Shown here: piece after piece, positions 1 to 7,636 of the stretch
How the letters are laid out: each line of letters begins with the position of its first letter
How positions within the stretch are numbered: position 1 is the stretch's first letter
Made by a program: the position numbers and the translations under genes
Notes under the pieces: generated by a model
Told to the model about the DNA's origin: nothing
Databases searched by the model: none
What the model saw: only the letters and a program-made list of their open reading frames with translations
Assembly: GCA_046327915.1 (NCBI GenBank)
Contig: JAXLXO010000020.1
Coordinates: 1 to 64,000, forward strand
From: VGTK01 sp046327915
Lineage (GTDB): Bacteria > Desulfobacterota > Binatia > UBA12015
DNA: 64,000 bases
Direction: 5' to 3'

Positions 1-51
1 CGCGCGCCCCCGGATCGCGCCGAAATGGGCGTTTTCAATGGGCTTTTCCAG

Positions 52-102
52 GCACGGCGCGTCCGGCGGACTTTGTAAGTTGTTCCGCCGGACGCGCCGT
101 GC
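52..102. repeat. Perfect 19-bp inverted repeat (strong hairpin)
   Basis: The arms 52-70 and 84-102 are exact reverse complements, separated by a 13-nt AT-richer spacer. It lies just beyond the stop codon of the minus-strand YtxH gene (156), so it may end or stabilise that operon's transcript. There is no T-run on the minus-strand exit side, so a classical intrinsic terminator is not proven. Confidence 0.75.
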
Positions 103-155
103 AGCGACTTTTACAACCCGGACCGGCCATGGCGGCCGAACTTACAGGTTGACGT

Positions 156-503
156 TCAGCCTCCGTTGGCGCGCGCGGACGCCCCCGACGACGCACCGCC
201 CTGCGACGACGCCATCTGGCCGAGCTTCTCCTTCGCGTCTTCGACCTTCGCGCCGATCTGCTCGCGCGTCTCCGCGCCGGAGCTCGGTGCGAACAGCAGC
301 GCGAGCCCCGCGCCAACCAGCAACCCGGCACCGAACACGGCGACACCGCCCAGCATCTCGCCGCTCGAGCCACGCGCACGCTGCAGCCCGATCGAGCGCA
401 GCACCTCGTCCGCGGACGGCAGATTCCTCGTCACGTCGCTTGCCTGGATCATCGCTTCTCCCGTTCTCGATCGCAGCAGATCGAGCAGCCGTTCGTTGTT
501 CAT
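156..503 (-). CDS. YtxH-domain small membrane protein
   Basis: A 115-aa protein with a glycine-rich hydrophobic segment at about residues 51-71 ending in the YtxH hallmark FAPSSGAETR, followed by a charged amphipathic stretch (about 78-100) and a Gly/Ser/Ala tail. The family is linked to general stress in Gram-positives; its biochemical role is unknown. It is the last gene of a five-gene operon. The ATG at 503 is chosen because AGGAG (plus-strand 511-515) lies 7 nt upstream. A GTG at 509 would overlap the preceding stop as GTGA but sits too near that ribosome site. Confidence 0.8.
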   Translation of the reverse strand: MNNERLLDLLRSRTGEAMIQASDVTRNLPSADEVLRSIGLQRARGSSGEMLGGVAVFGAGLLVGAGLALLFAPSSGAETREQIGAKVEDAKEKLGQMASSQGGASSGASARANGG

Positions 504-505
504 GT

Positions 506-880
506 TCACGCTCCTGCCCGTCCCGTGGCGGCCTCGCCGAGTGTTCCCGCGAGGCGGCGCATCATCATCGCGAAAGCGATCCGCGTGCCGAGCCCGAAGG
601 CGGCGCGGAACAGATAGGGCGACGCACCGGCGCCGAGCACGTATCCGACGCCCGCCGCGGCGGCGAGGCCGAGGTAGGGACGCTCGTTCAGCCGGTCGCG
701 CAGCTGGTCCTCCCACGCCGAGCGTGCCTCGACGACCGCGCTCACGAGCCCCTCGAGATCCTCGCGCACCCTGCGAGATTGCTCGACCACGCGCTTGACG
801 CCGTGGTCCTCGCCGTTGCCCTCGTGCGAGCGGCCGTTGCTGCGCGTCTCGCGTTCGTCGCGGTCCTGATCGGTCTCCAT
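506..880 (-). CDS. Small membrane-associated protein, fourth gene of stress-type operon
   Basis: A 124-aa protein with a very charged N-terminus (Asp/Arg/Glu/His-rich, residues 1-40), an amphipathic middle and a hydrophobic glycine/alanine segment around 69-100 with GxGYVLG spacing that resembles the glycine-zipper tails of DUF883/YqjD proteins. No firm family is recognised. It lies 19 nt after the DUF883-like gene, with a purine-rich ribosome site before the ATG, and just before the YtxH gene. It is likely an inner-membrane anchored protein made with its neighbours. Confidence 0.65.
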   Translation of the reverse strand: METDQDRDERETRSNGRSHEGNGEDHGVKRVVEQSRRVREDLEGLVSAVVEARSAWEDQLRDRLNERPYLGLAAAAGVGYVLGAGASPYLFRAAFGLGTRIAFAMMMRRLAGTLGEAATGRAGA

Positions 881-899
881 GCTTCCTTCCTCTCCTCGG

Positions 900-1100
900 T
901 CAGGCGATGCGCGACAGGACGCGCCCGACGACGTATCCGGTCGCGAGGGCCAGCAGCACTGCCGTGACCGGACGCTCCGCGACGAAGCTGCGCACGGTGC
1001 GGTCCATGCGCTCGACCTCCTCGCGCCCCGGCAGCCGGTCGAGATCGACGTACGGCTCGAGCGCCTCGGTCACCTGTTCGCGAACGTCCTGCGCGTTCAT
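900..1100 (-). CDS. DUF883/YqjD-like glycine-zipper membrane protein
   Basis: A 66-aa protein. The C-terminal half (ERPVTAVLLALATGYVVGRV, about 42-61) matches the single transmembrane glycine-zipper tail of the DUF883 family (ElaB, YqjD), whose members tether ribosomes to the inner membrane in E. coli stationary phase. The N-terminal ribosome-binding half is much shorter than in YqjD. The start codon overlaps the previous stop as ATGA, so translation is probably coupled. The family call rests on the tail only. Confidence 0.65.
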   Translation of the reverse strand: MNAQDVREQVTEALEPYVDLDRLPGREEVERMDRTVRSFVAERPVTAVLLALATGYVVGRVLSRIA

Positions 1101-1303
1101 GCGTCCACCCGGGCGCCCAGCCACAGGCCGAGCAGCGCCGCACCGCACATCCACGGCGTCGGGCTCTCGCGGATGCGGCGCGGCACGTCGAGCGGCTCGC
1201 TGACGGCGCGCTTGACGCGGTCGACCGCGTCGCGCAGCTCCTGCCGGTCGCTCTCCAGCGACTCCTGCAGCGCCTCGATCTGCTCCGCGTAGTCCTGCTT
1301 CAT
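1097..1303 (-). CDS. Small coiled-coil/membrane protein of the stress operon
   Basis: A 68-aa protein with a heptad-like amphipathic N-terminus (residues 1-35, rich in Glu, Gln, Leu) and a single hydrophobic segment (about 50-64) ending in a short polar tail. The layout, helical neck plus one membrane helix, is that of YqjD/YqjK-type proteins, but there is no clear family match. Both ends show ATGA overlaps with the flanking genes, which argues that it is translated as part of a coupled string. Confidence 0.65.
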   Translation of the reverse strand: MKQDYAEQIEALQESLESDRQELRDAVDRVKRAVSEPLDVPRRIRESPTPWMCGAALLGLWLGARVDA

Positions 1304-1698
1304 TCCGTGGCTCCTCCATTGGCCGCCTCCGCGGCGTCGTGACGGGGGTTGATGCGCGCGGGGAGCATGCTCGTGCCGCGCCGGCGCGCGAGGACGAGCG
1401 CAACCGCGCCCGCCGCGAGATTGACGCCGGCGACGAGTGCGATCCCTTCCGCCGGAGTCCACGTGCGCGCGATCAGAACGATCACGAGCGCGTTCGCCGC
1501 GATCCATCCGACGAGCAGCAGTCCGAGCCCGAACATCAGGAACGCGAGACTCGAAAGCGCGCCCGCGCCGGCCGCGCGAGCCTCCAGCGACAGCAACTCG
1601 ATGCGGTCGAGCAGCACGCGCTGACCCGCGTCCAGAACCTCGACGATCGCCGCCGTAACCGACGGCTCCTCGGAACGCCTCTCGATCGGAATGGGCAC
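1300..1698 (-). CDS. Phage-holin-superfamily III (YqjE-like) membrane protein
   Basis: A 132-aa protein with two transmembrane helices (about residues 46-74 and 81-104) after an amphipathic helix VLLDRIELLSLEARAA, the typical layout of the YqjE/Holin-X family (PF07332). In E. coli, yqjE lies beside the DUF883 gene yqjD, and the same pairing is seen here. GTG 1698 is preferred (AGGAG, plus strand 1703-1707, 4 nt upstream). A GTG at 1767 would add 23 residues without similarity. It is the first gene of the five-gene operon. Despite the family name, a lysis role is not implied. Confidence 0.7.
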   Translation of the reverse strand: MPIPIERRSEEPSVTAAIVEVLDAGQRVLLDRIELLSLEARAAGAGALSSLAFLMFGLGLLLVGWIAANALVIVLIARTWTPAEGIALVAGVNLAAGAVALVLARRRGTSMLPARINPRHDAAEAANGGATE

Positions 1699-1873
1699 CA
1701 CGCTCCTCGCTTCGTCCTCTGGACCGGCCCGGCCGGCCCGCAGGATGGAAAGCGCGAAGCGTGCCACGAGCGATGGCGGCCGCGCCCGCGTGCCGACGCG
1801 AGGGAGCTTCTGCGCGCGGCCTGTACGGGCTACACGCCTTGCAAGCGTCGCAGCCGGAAACTACCCGCGGCGC

Positions 1874-2581
1874 TCAGCGCGCGGCGACGAGCCGGACGAC
1901 GGTCGCGACGAGGTCGTCGATGGCGAACGGCTTGGTGACCGTCTCGTCGAACCCGGCCTCGCGCGCGGCGGCGCGCGTCTCGCGGCTGTCGTACCCGGTC
2001 ACCGCGACCGCGACCGTGGTTCGTCCGGTCTCGCGGTCGATGCGGCGGATGTCGGTCACCAGCGTGAGCCCGTCGCCGTCGGAGACGCGCAGATCGCTCA
2101 GCACGGCGTCGGGAGAGCCTTCGCGAAAGAGCGCGAGCCCATCGGCGATCGTCGCCGCGAGCGCCACGCTCGCGCCCTCCGCCTCGAGGGCGAGCTGCAG
2201 CGCTTCCGCGGTCATGTCGTCGTCCTCGACGATCAGCAGCGAGAGCCCGTCGAGCGCCCCGCCCTCGATCGCGTCGAGCGCTGCGGCTCGATCCGCGTCG
2301 CCCTGCGGATCGGCTCCATCGTCGTCGCGCGTGACGGCGCCGCTGTCCGACGCCGACACCGTCGCCGGATTCACCGCCGCCGCCGCGAGAACACCGCCGA
2401 TCCGCACCACCTCCGCACGCACCTTTGCGAGGTAGCGCTCCTGCTGCTCGCCGAGCTGTCCCTGCAGCGACTCCGCGAGCAGGTCGACCCACATCTGCAG
2501 CGCCGCCAGCGGCTGCCGCAGCTCGTGGATCACGCGCCTGGTCTCGGCGCTCGCGCCGGAGCGTCCTTCGCTCTCCCCCAT
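1874..2581 (-). CDS. DHp (HisKA-like) - receiver protein lacking an ATPase domain
   Basis: A 235-aa protein. Residues 12-65 look like a histidine-kinase dimerisation/phosphotransfer helix pair with H-box VIHELRQPLAAL (His19). A low-complexity linker (about 70-110) leads to a complete receiver domain (113-235) with the acidic pair D120/D121, phosphoacceptor D163 (VLSDLRV), T195 and K217 (TKPF). No HATPase_c domain is present, so it cannot autophosphorylate by itself and may act as a relay module for another kinase. The start overlaps the stop of the CBS gene by 1 nt (TGATG), so the two are coupled. Confidence 0.8.
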   Translation of the reverse strand: MGESEGRSGASAETRRVIHELRQPLAALQMWVDLLAESLQGQLGEQQERYLAKVRAEVVRIGGVLAAAAVNPATVSASDSGAVTRDDDGADPQGDADRAAALDAIEGGALDGLSLLIVEDDDMTAEALQLALEAEGASVALAATIADGLALFREGSPDAVLSDLRVSDGDGLTLVTDIRRIDRETGRTTVAVAVTGYDSRETRAAAREAGFDETVTKPFAIDDLVATVVRLVAAR

Positions 2582-3015
2582 CAGCCGCTGCTCGCGATGT
2601 AGCTCTCGAGCTGCTCGATGTGGAACTCCTTCTCGGAGATCACCGCCTTGACGACGTCGCCGATCGACAGGACGCCGAGCAGGACGTCGGACTGGAGCAC
2701 GGGCAGGTGGCGGATGCGTCGTTCGGTCATGAGGGACATGCAGTCGTCGATCGTCCGCTCCGGCGACACGCTGACGACCGCGGTCGTCATGATGTCACGG
2801 ACCGGAGTGTCGCGCGACGCCTTCCCCTTGAGAATCACCTGCCGCGCGTAGTCGCGCTCCGACAGGATCCCCGCCAGCTCGCCGTCGTCGAGCACGAGCA
2901 CCGCGCCGACGTTGCGCGCCGCCATCAGCTGCAGGGCGTCGTACACCGTCGCGCCCGGGGACACGGACCACACCTCGCTGCCCTTCTTCGCCAGAAGCTC
3001 GCGTACCGTCAGCAT
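2581..3015 (-). CDS. Two-CBS-domain protein
   Basis: A 144-aa protein made of two CBS domains (about residues 8-62 and 74-130), with the typical phrases MAARNVGAVLVLDDGELAGI and RRIRHLPVLQSDVLLGVLSI. Stand-alone CBS pairs bind adenine nucleotides or related ligands and act as energy or ligand sensors. Translation is coupled to the downstream DHp-receiver gene by a 1-nt overlap, which suggests that ligand sensing feeds a phosphorelay, although this is inference. A ribosome site GGAGG lies before the ATG. Confidence 0.88.
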   Translation of the reverse strand: MLTVRELLAKKGSEVWSVSPGATVYDALQLMAARNVGAVLVLDDGELAGILSERDYARQVILKGKASRDTPVRDIMTTAVVSVSPERTIDDCMSLMTERRIRHLPVLQSDVLLGVLSIGDVVKAVISEKEFHIEQLESYIASSG

Positions 3016-3330
3016 CGCAGCCTCCTTTGCGCTCGGTGAACCGAAGTGCCGCCGAGTCTGTCACCGCCGGCGCGACAGCTCAAGACGGGTCACCCCTGTA
3101 ATTCGTGCCGCCGGAAGGCGTCGGTGACGTACGGGATTTCAAGATCGTTCCAGGATCGACCACCGCGCAAGATCGCCGCGCAGCCGCGTGTTTTCTCGCG
3201 CTTCGGCCGCACGGCGGCGCTGGTCCGATTCTTGATCTCGCTCGCCGTGCCGCCGCGCATGACGACCGCCGCGGCCGAGCAGCGCCGGTCATCGCGTCGC
3301 CGCTCGAGGGAAGTCGTGGAGGTGATGACG
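3016..3330. other. Divergent intergenic region (315 nt)
   Basis: This separates the minus-strand CBS gene and the plus-strand beta-helix gene and must hold both promoters. Long open frames cross it because of the GC content, but the upstream extension of the beta-helix frame has no signal peptide or ribosome site. No confident -35/-10 pair, hairpin or RNA gene was seen. Confidence 0.5.
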
Positions 3331-4458
3331 ATGGACAGGTTTGACGTACCGGCGTCCCGCTGCTCGCGGGCGACGATCTTCGCAGCACTGCTCACCCTGG
3401 TCGCGCTCGCCGGCACCCCGGCGACGGCTGCGACCGTGTACGTCGGCAATCACGGCAGCGATGCCGCCGGCTGCGGCGGCGTCGACGCGCCCTGCCGGAC
3501 GATCTCGCAAGGCGTTCGCGTCGCGTCCGCCGGCGATCGTCTCGTCGTGCAGCCCGGCGTCTACGGCGACGTCGACGGCGACGGCGAGTTCGTGTCGCCC
3601 GGCGACGAGCCGGCGCAATTCGACGACGGCTGCCGCTGCCTCGTCGCGATCGACAAGTCCTTGACGATCGTCTCCGAGGCCGGTGCCGGCGCAACCGTTC
3701 TGCGTGGCGCCGTCGACGGCATGTTCGCGGTCGTGATCGACGCACCGAACGTGACACTCGGTCGCAAGAAGCAGGGCTTCGCGATCGTCGGCGATCTGCA
3801 GCACGACGGTCTCGGCGTGCGCGTGAACACCGGCGCGACCGGCGCGCGCATCGAGGGCAACCTCTTCAGCCGCCTCGATCAGGGGCTCTTCGTCGCCGGC
3901 GACGGCACGCGCATCGTCGGCAACCGCATCGCCGAGGTGTTCCGCCAGGGCATCCACGCGGAAGGCTCCGGCATGACGATCGCCGCGAACGTGCTCGAGC
4001 AGGTCGGCACGCCCGGCGAGAACAGCAGCGCGCTGCACGTCGTGGGGCGCGGCGCCGCGGGCCACGTCATCGAGCGCAACCTCGTCGTCGGCAACCTCGG
4101 CATCGGCATCTTCGTCGACGACGGCGCCGGCAACGCGAGCACGAGCCCGCACGTCGTGAGCGACAACCTGGTCGTCGGCAACCGTGCTGCCGGCATCAAG
4201 GTCGTGCTCGGCGCGAGCAGCGGCGGCGCGCGCATCAACGGCAACTCGCTCTACGCGAACGACGGCGAGAGCGGCGGCAATTGCGGGCTGATGACGCTGT
4301 CCGCGGGCCCTGCGATCGACGCCACGAACAACTGGTGGGGCTCGCCCGCCGGCCCTGGCGCCGATCCGAGCGACGACGTGTGCAGCGTCGGCACTGCCCC
4401 CGACACCGGTGCGGCTGCGGTGACTCCGTTCGTCCGCGTCGCGCCGGCGATGCGCTGA
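3331..4458 (+). CDS. Secreted right-handed parallel beta-helix protein
   Basis: A 375-aa protein with an N-terminal signal peptide (hydrophobic core about 14-30, cleavage near ATAA), then ATVYVGNHGSDAAGCG and CRTISQGVRVASAGD, the usual entry of DUF1565-type beta-helix proteins. From about residue 90 onward it consists of repeated turns such as IEGNLF, IVGNRI, IAANVL, IERNLVVGN and INGNSLYAN, the PbH1 pattern. It ends with the NNWWG motif typical of these proteins. A carbohydrate-related or surface role is likely but no catalytic residues are assigned. ATG 3331 is chosen because GGAGG (3318-3322) lies 8 nt upstream; an in-frame ATG at 3325 is too close. Confidence 0.85.
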   Translation: MDRFDVPASRCSRATIFAALLTLVALAGTPATAATVYVGNHGSDAAGCGGVDAPCRTISQGVRVASAGDRLVVQPGVYGDVDGDGEFVSPGDEPAQFDDGCRCLVAIDKSLTIVSEAGAGATVLRGAVDGMFAVVIDAPNVTLGRKKQGFAIVGDLQHDGLGVRVNTGATGARIEGNLFSRLDQGLFVAGDGTRIVGNRIAEVFRQGIHAEGSGMTIAANVLEQVGTPGENSSALHVVGRGAAGHVIERNLVVGNLGIGIFVDDGAGNASTSPHVVSDNLVVGNRAAGIKVVLGASSGGARINGNSLYANDGESGGNCGLMTLSAGPAIDATNNWWGSPAGPGADPSDDVCSVGTAPDTGAAAVTPFVRVAPAMR

Positions 4459-4542
4459 CGCGAACAGCCGAGGCGATGCGCGCGACGCGCCTGCCGGGCG
4501 TCGATGCGGGGCGGCACCCTCCCCCGTCGCTCGCCCGGTGGA

Positions 4543-4572
4543 GACGCCGTGGGCCTGCCGGCCCACGGCGTC
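4543..4572. terminator. Bidirectional hairpin between convergent genes
   Basis: A perfect 13-bp inverted repeat (4543-4555 with 4560-4572) and a 4-nt loop lie between the stop of the beta-helix gene (plus) and the stop of the SDR gene (minus). The position fits a shared terminator. No T-run follows on either strand. Confidence 0.55.
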
Positions 4573-4584
4573 CGCACGTCCGGC

Positions 4585-5493
4585 TCAGCCGGCCTTGAGC
4601 ACCTTCGAGAGGATGCGCAGCTCGTCGGTGATGTTCGCCGGGATGGTGTAGCCCTCGGGGTTGCGGATCTGCTCGATGTGATCCGACACGTCCTCGGCGC
4701 TGACCTTCTTGCCGGCGTCCGCCACCCAGCCCGGCGCCAGGCCGACGAACATGCGCGCGAAGCGGCCACCGCCGACCGAGAAGATCTCGTGCGTGAGCTC
4801 GCACGCCTCGGAGCCGAGGTAGACGACCAGCGGCGTGACCGTCTCGGGATCGAGCAGCGGCGCCAGTGGGCCGAGCAGCTCCTCGGTCATGCGCGTGCGC
4901 GCGGTCGGCGCGATCGCGTTGCACTTGATGTTGTACTTGGCGCCCTCGACCGACAGCACGTTCATCAGGCCGACGAGGCCCATCTTCGCGGCACCGTAGT
5001 TGGTCTGACCGAAGTTGCCGAGGATGCCCGCCGCCGAAGACGTGAAGATGAAGCGGCCGTAGCCCTTCTCCTTCATCGCGCGGAAGGCCGGCTGCGAGAC
5101 GTAGAACGCGCCCTTCAAGTGCACGTCGAGGACGATGCCGAGCTCCTCCGGCGTCAGCTTGAGGAACGTCTTGTCGCGCAGGATGCCGGCGTTGTTGACG
5201 ACGACGTCGACGCGGCCGAACGCGTTCAGCGCCGACTGGATGATGCCCTCGCCGCCCTCCGGGGTGGACACCGAGTCGTAGTTGGCGACCGCCTCGCCGC
5301 CCGCCTTCTTGATCTCCTCGACGACCTGGTCGGCCATGCTGTGGCCGGCGCCGGTGCCGTCGGACTTGCCGCCGAGGTCGTTGACGACGACCTTCGCGCC
5401 GCGGCGCGCCATCTCGAGGGCGTAGGTCTTGCCGAGGCCGCCGCCAGCGCCGGTGATCACGGCCACGCGGCCGTCGTAACGGATGTCACTCAT
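4585..5493 (-). CDS. Short-chain dehydrogenase, HSD17B4/(3R)-hydroxyacyl-CoA dehydrogenase type
   Basis: A 302-aa classical-type SDR. Visible motifs are TGAGGGLG (about residues 14-21) for NAD(P) binding, NNAG (about 98), the catalytic Ser in FTSSAAG and YGAAK as the catalytic Tyr/Lys pair. The inserted NDLGG segment and the extended C-terminus match the dehydrogenase part of peroxisomal multifunctional enzyme type 2, which oxidises (3R)-hydroxyacyl-CoA or steroid side-chain CoA esters. It is last in a minus-strand group after the phytanoyl-CoA dioxygenase-like gene, consistent with degradation of branched or cyclic acyl substrates. AGGAGG precedes the ATG. Confidence 0.85.
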   Translation of the reverse strand: MSDIRYDGRVAVITGAGGGLGKTYALEMARRGAKVVVNDLGGKSDGTGAGHSMADQVVEEIKKAGGEAVANYDSVSTPEGGEGIIQSALNAFGRVDVVVNNAGILRDKTFLKLTPEELGIVLDVHLKGAFYVSQPAFRAMKEKGYGRFIFTSSAAGILGNFGQTNYGAAKMGLVGLMNVLSVEGAKYNIKCNAIAPTARTRMTEELLGPLAPLLDPETVTPLVVYLGSEACELTHEIFSVGGGRFARMFVGLAPGWVADAGKKVSAEDVSDHIEQIRNPEGYTIPANITDELRILSKVLKAG

Positions 5494-5593
5494 GTCGATG
5501 TCCTCCTATGGTGAGGTTGGAACGCGCGCGCACGCGTTGCGCGCGCGCGAATCGCGTCGGCGGACGGTCACGGCGATCGCCGCGGCCGCCGCT

Positions 5594-6385
5594 TCAGTCG
5601 AACGGATTGGCGAGGTTGAACTGGCGTCCGCGCTCGGCGTAGTCGACGCCGGGCTGGCGCTCGTACTCGGGCGGAAAGCACTCCCGCTTGCGTGCGTAGT
5701 AGTCCGCGCGGTGGTCGCCCGCAGACGCCGGATTGAACGTCAGGTAGTAGGACCGGCGCGGCTTCGCGGAACGATTCACCCCGGAGCGGTGCGGCGCCCA
5801 CGCGTCGAAGACGATGAGGTCGCCGGGCTTGGCGAGCAGCGGCACCACCTCGAGTCCGGCCATGACCTCGGGCTTCAGCGTTCCGTCCGCATGGTGCGGC
5901 AGGAAGACGCGCTCGCAGGCGTCGAGGGCGATCTCGAGGCAGCCGTTCTCCTCGGTGAACGGATCGACCGGCACCATCATCGTGAGCTGGTGGTCGACGC
6001 CGAAGTTCACGTAGGCGGGAGCGTCCTGGTGGTCGGCGAAGCCGGCGCCGCCCGGCAGCTTGAAATTGATCTTGTCCTTGAACAGGACGACCGGCTCGCC
6101 GCAGCACTGCGCCAGCAGCTCGCGGCAGCGCGCGCTGCCGAAGAGTCCCGCGAGGCCCGCGTGATACGGCATGAAGTTCTCGATGCGCGCGAGGAGCTTC
6201 TTGTCGGGCGAGGTCTTCGGACGCTCGTAATAGCGCATCCAGGCACCCGGCGTCTCGGGCCACGACGCGATCTCGTCGGTCCAGCGCACGAGATCCGCGA
6301 CCTCGCGCGCGTCGAGCACGCCACGCAGCCAGACCCAGCCGTGGCGCCGAAAGTGCTCCATCCCGGAGGCGTCGAGCTTCGTCAT
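5594..6385 (-). CDS. Phytanoyl-CoA dioxygenase (PhyH) family Fe(II)/2-oxoglutarate oxygenase
   Basis: A 263-aa protein of usual PhyH length. The iron-binding triad is visible: H119 and D121 in DHQDAPAY, and H199 in DAWAPHRSG; an Arg a few residues later (about 205-211) is placed to bind 2-oxoglutarate. FKDKINFKLPGG precedes the first ligands as in the family. Members hydroxylate lipids, CoA esters or natural-product intermediates; the substrate cannot be read from sequence. It lies 53 nt downstream of pdxB and 100 nt upstream of the SDR, probably one transcript. Confidence 0.85.
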   Translation of the reverse strand: MTKLDASGMEHFRRHGWVWLRGVLDAREVADLVRWTDEIASWPETPGAWMRYYERPKTSPDKKLLARIENFMPYHAGLAGLFGSARCRELLAQCCGEPVVLFKDKINFKLPGGAGFADHQDAPAYVNFGVDHQLTMMVPVDPFTEENGCLEIALDACERVFLPHHADGTLKPEVMAGLEVVPLLAKPGDLIVFDAWAPHRSGVNRSAKPRRSYYLTFNPASAGDHRADYYARKRECFPPEYERQPGVDYAERGRQFNLANPFD

Positions 6386-6438
6386 TCCGGGCTCGCCTCG
6401 TACCAGAGCAACCCCTGCCCGGCCACCCGGGCCCGCGC

Positions 6439-7581
6439 TCAGATCACGGCGAAGCCGAGCTCGCCCAGCGTCCGTCGCTCCTCGTCGCCGACCGCGCCGC
6501 GAACCTGGTATCCGGCGAACTCGCGGCGCACCGGGTAGTCGCGGCGGAGCCGGTCGAAGGCCGCGCCACGGGCCTCGGCCGCCGCTCCCGCCCCGGCGAG
6601 CGCGGCGCGCAGGCGCGCGTCGTCCGCGCGGACGTCGTAGACGCGCCGCACGGCCTCCCGGACCGCGGCCCGCCCGCGCTGCGAGCTCTGGATCGCCGGC
6701 TCGGCAACAGGTGTGTGGAACACGCCCGGGTCCGGCCCTGCGACGCCCAGGGTGCGTGCGAGCGCGTCGGCGATCATGCGCGTGCCGGCGAGCTTGCCGT
6801 CGAGCGAGTACCCCGCGACGTGCGGCGTCGCGATGCGCACCATGCCGAGCATCGCCGACGACGGATGCGGCTCGTCCTCCCACACGTCGAGCACCGCCTC
6901 GGCGCGCCCCGCGGCGCACGCGATCGCCAGCGCGTCGTCGTCGACCACGCCGCCGCGCGAGCTGTTCACCACGATCGCGTCCGGGCGCAGCTGCTCGATG
7001 CGCTCCGCATTCAGCAAGTGCCGCGTCGCGTGCGGTCCGCTCTTCTCGAGCGGGACGTGGAAGGTCAGCACGTCGGCCGCGCGGACCAGCACGTCGAGCG
7101 ACACCGAGGCGAAGCCCGGCTCGCGCTCCGCGCGCGGCGGATCGCACTGCAGGACGCGCAGCCCGAGTGCCTGCGCGACCGCCGAGACACGGCTCCCCAC
7201 GTTGCCGACGCCAACGACTCCGATCGTCGCGCCACGAAAGTCTCGCCCCAGGTCGTGCTCGAGCTCGAGCAACACCGCGGCGAGGTACTCCGCGACCGAG
7301 CGCGCATTGCAGCCCGGCGCGGACGCGAACGCGACGCCGCGCCGCTCGAGCGCGGCGACATCCACGTGGTCGGTGCCGATCGTCGCCGTACCGACGAAGC
7401 GCACGCGGCTGCCGTCGAGCAGCGCATCACCGACGCGCGTCACGGAGCGCACGATCAAGGCATCGGCGTCGGCGACGGTACGCGCGTCGATCTTCCGTCC
7501 GGCGACGAGCTCGACCTCCCCGAACGCGCCGAACGCTTCGCGCGCGAGCGGGATGTTCTCGTCGGCGACGATCCGCGGCAT
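6439..7581 (-). CDS. pdxB: Erythronate-4-phosphate dehydrogenase
   Basis: A 380-aa D-2-hydroxyacid dehydrogenase, the same length as E. coli PdxB (about 378). It has the NAD fold GVVGVGNVGSRV and catalytic NSSRGGVVDD (Arg), VWEDEPHP (Glu) and TPHVAGYSLDGK (His); the last phrase is specific to PdxB. It opens at MPRIVADENIP, also typical. The enzyme oxidises 4-phospho-erythronate in the DXP-dependent route to pyridoxal phosphate. The C-terminal dimerisation domain (about 285-380) is complete. ATG 7581 is chosen over longer in-frame extensions that overlap the HDOD gene. Confidence 0.9.
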   Translation of the reverse strand: MPRIVADENIPLAREAFGAFGEVELVAGRKIDARTVADADALIVRSVTRVGDALLDGSRVRFVGTATIGTDHVDVAALERRGVAFASAPGCNARSVAEYLAAVLLELEHDLGRDFRGATIGVVGVGNVGSRVSAVAQALGLRVLQCDPPRAEREPGFASVSLDVLVRAADVLTFHVPLEKSGPHATRHLLNAERIEQLRPDAIVVNSSRGGVVDDDALAIACAAGRAEAVLDVWEDEPHPSSAMLGMVRIATPHVAGYSLDGKLAGTRMIADALARTLGVAGPDPGVFHTPVAEPAIQSSQRGRAAVREAVRRVYDVRADDARLRAALAGAGAAAEARGAAFDRLRRDYPVRREFAGYQVRGAVGDEERRTLGELGFAVI

Positions 7582-7636
7582 CGCGCGATCCAATCCCGCG
7601 CGGCGCCCGCAGGCAAGCGGACGCGAGGACGCGTGC

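Noticed and set aside
38..967. Long plus-strand open frames over the stress operon (up to 309 aa)
   Set aside because: Arg/Ala/Ser-rich nonsense composition typical of antisense frames in GC-rich DNA; the minus-strand genes have recognisable domains and ribosome sites.
1300..1698. Prophage lysis gene (holin)
   Set aside because: The family name is misleading; context (DUF883-like, YtxH) matches the yqjDE stress module and no phage gene is nearby.
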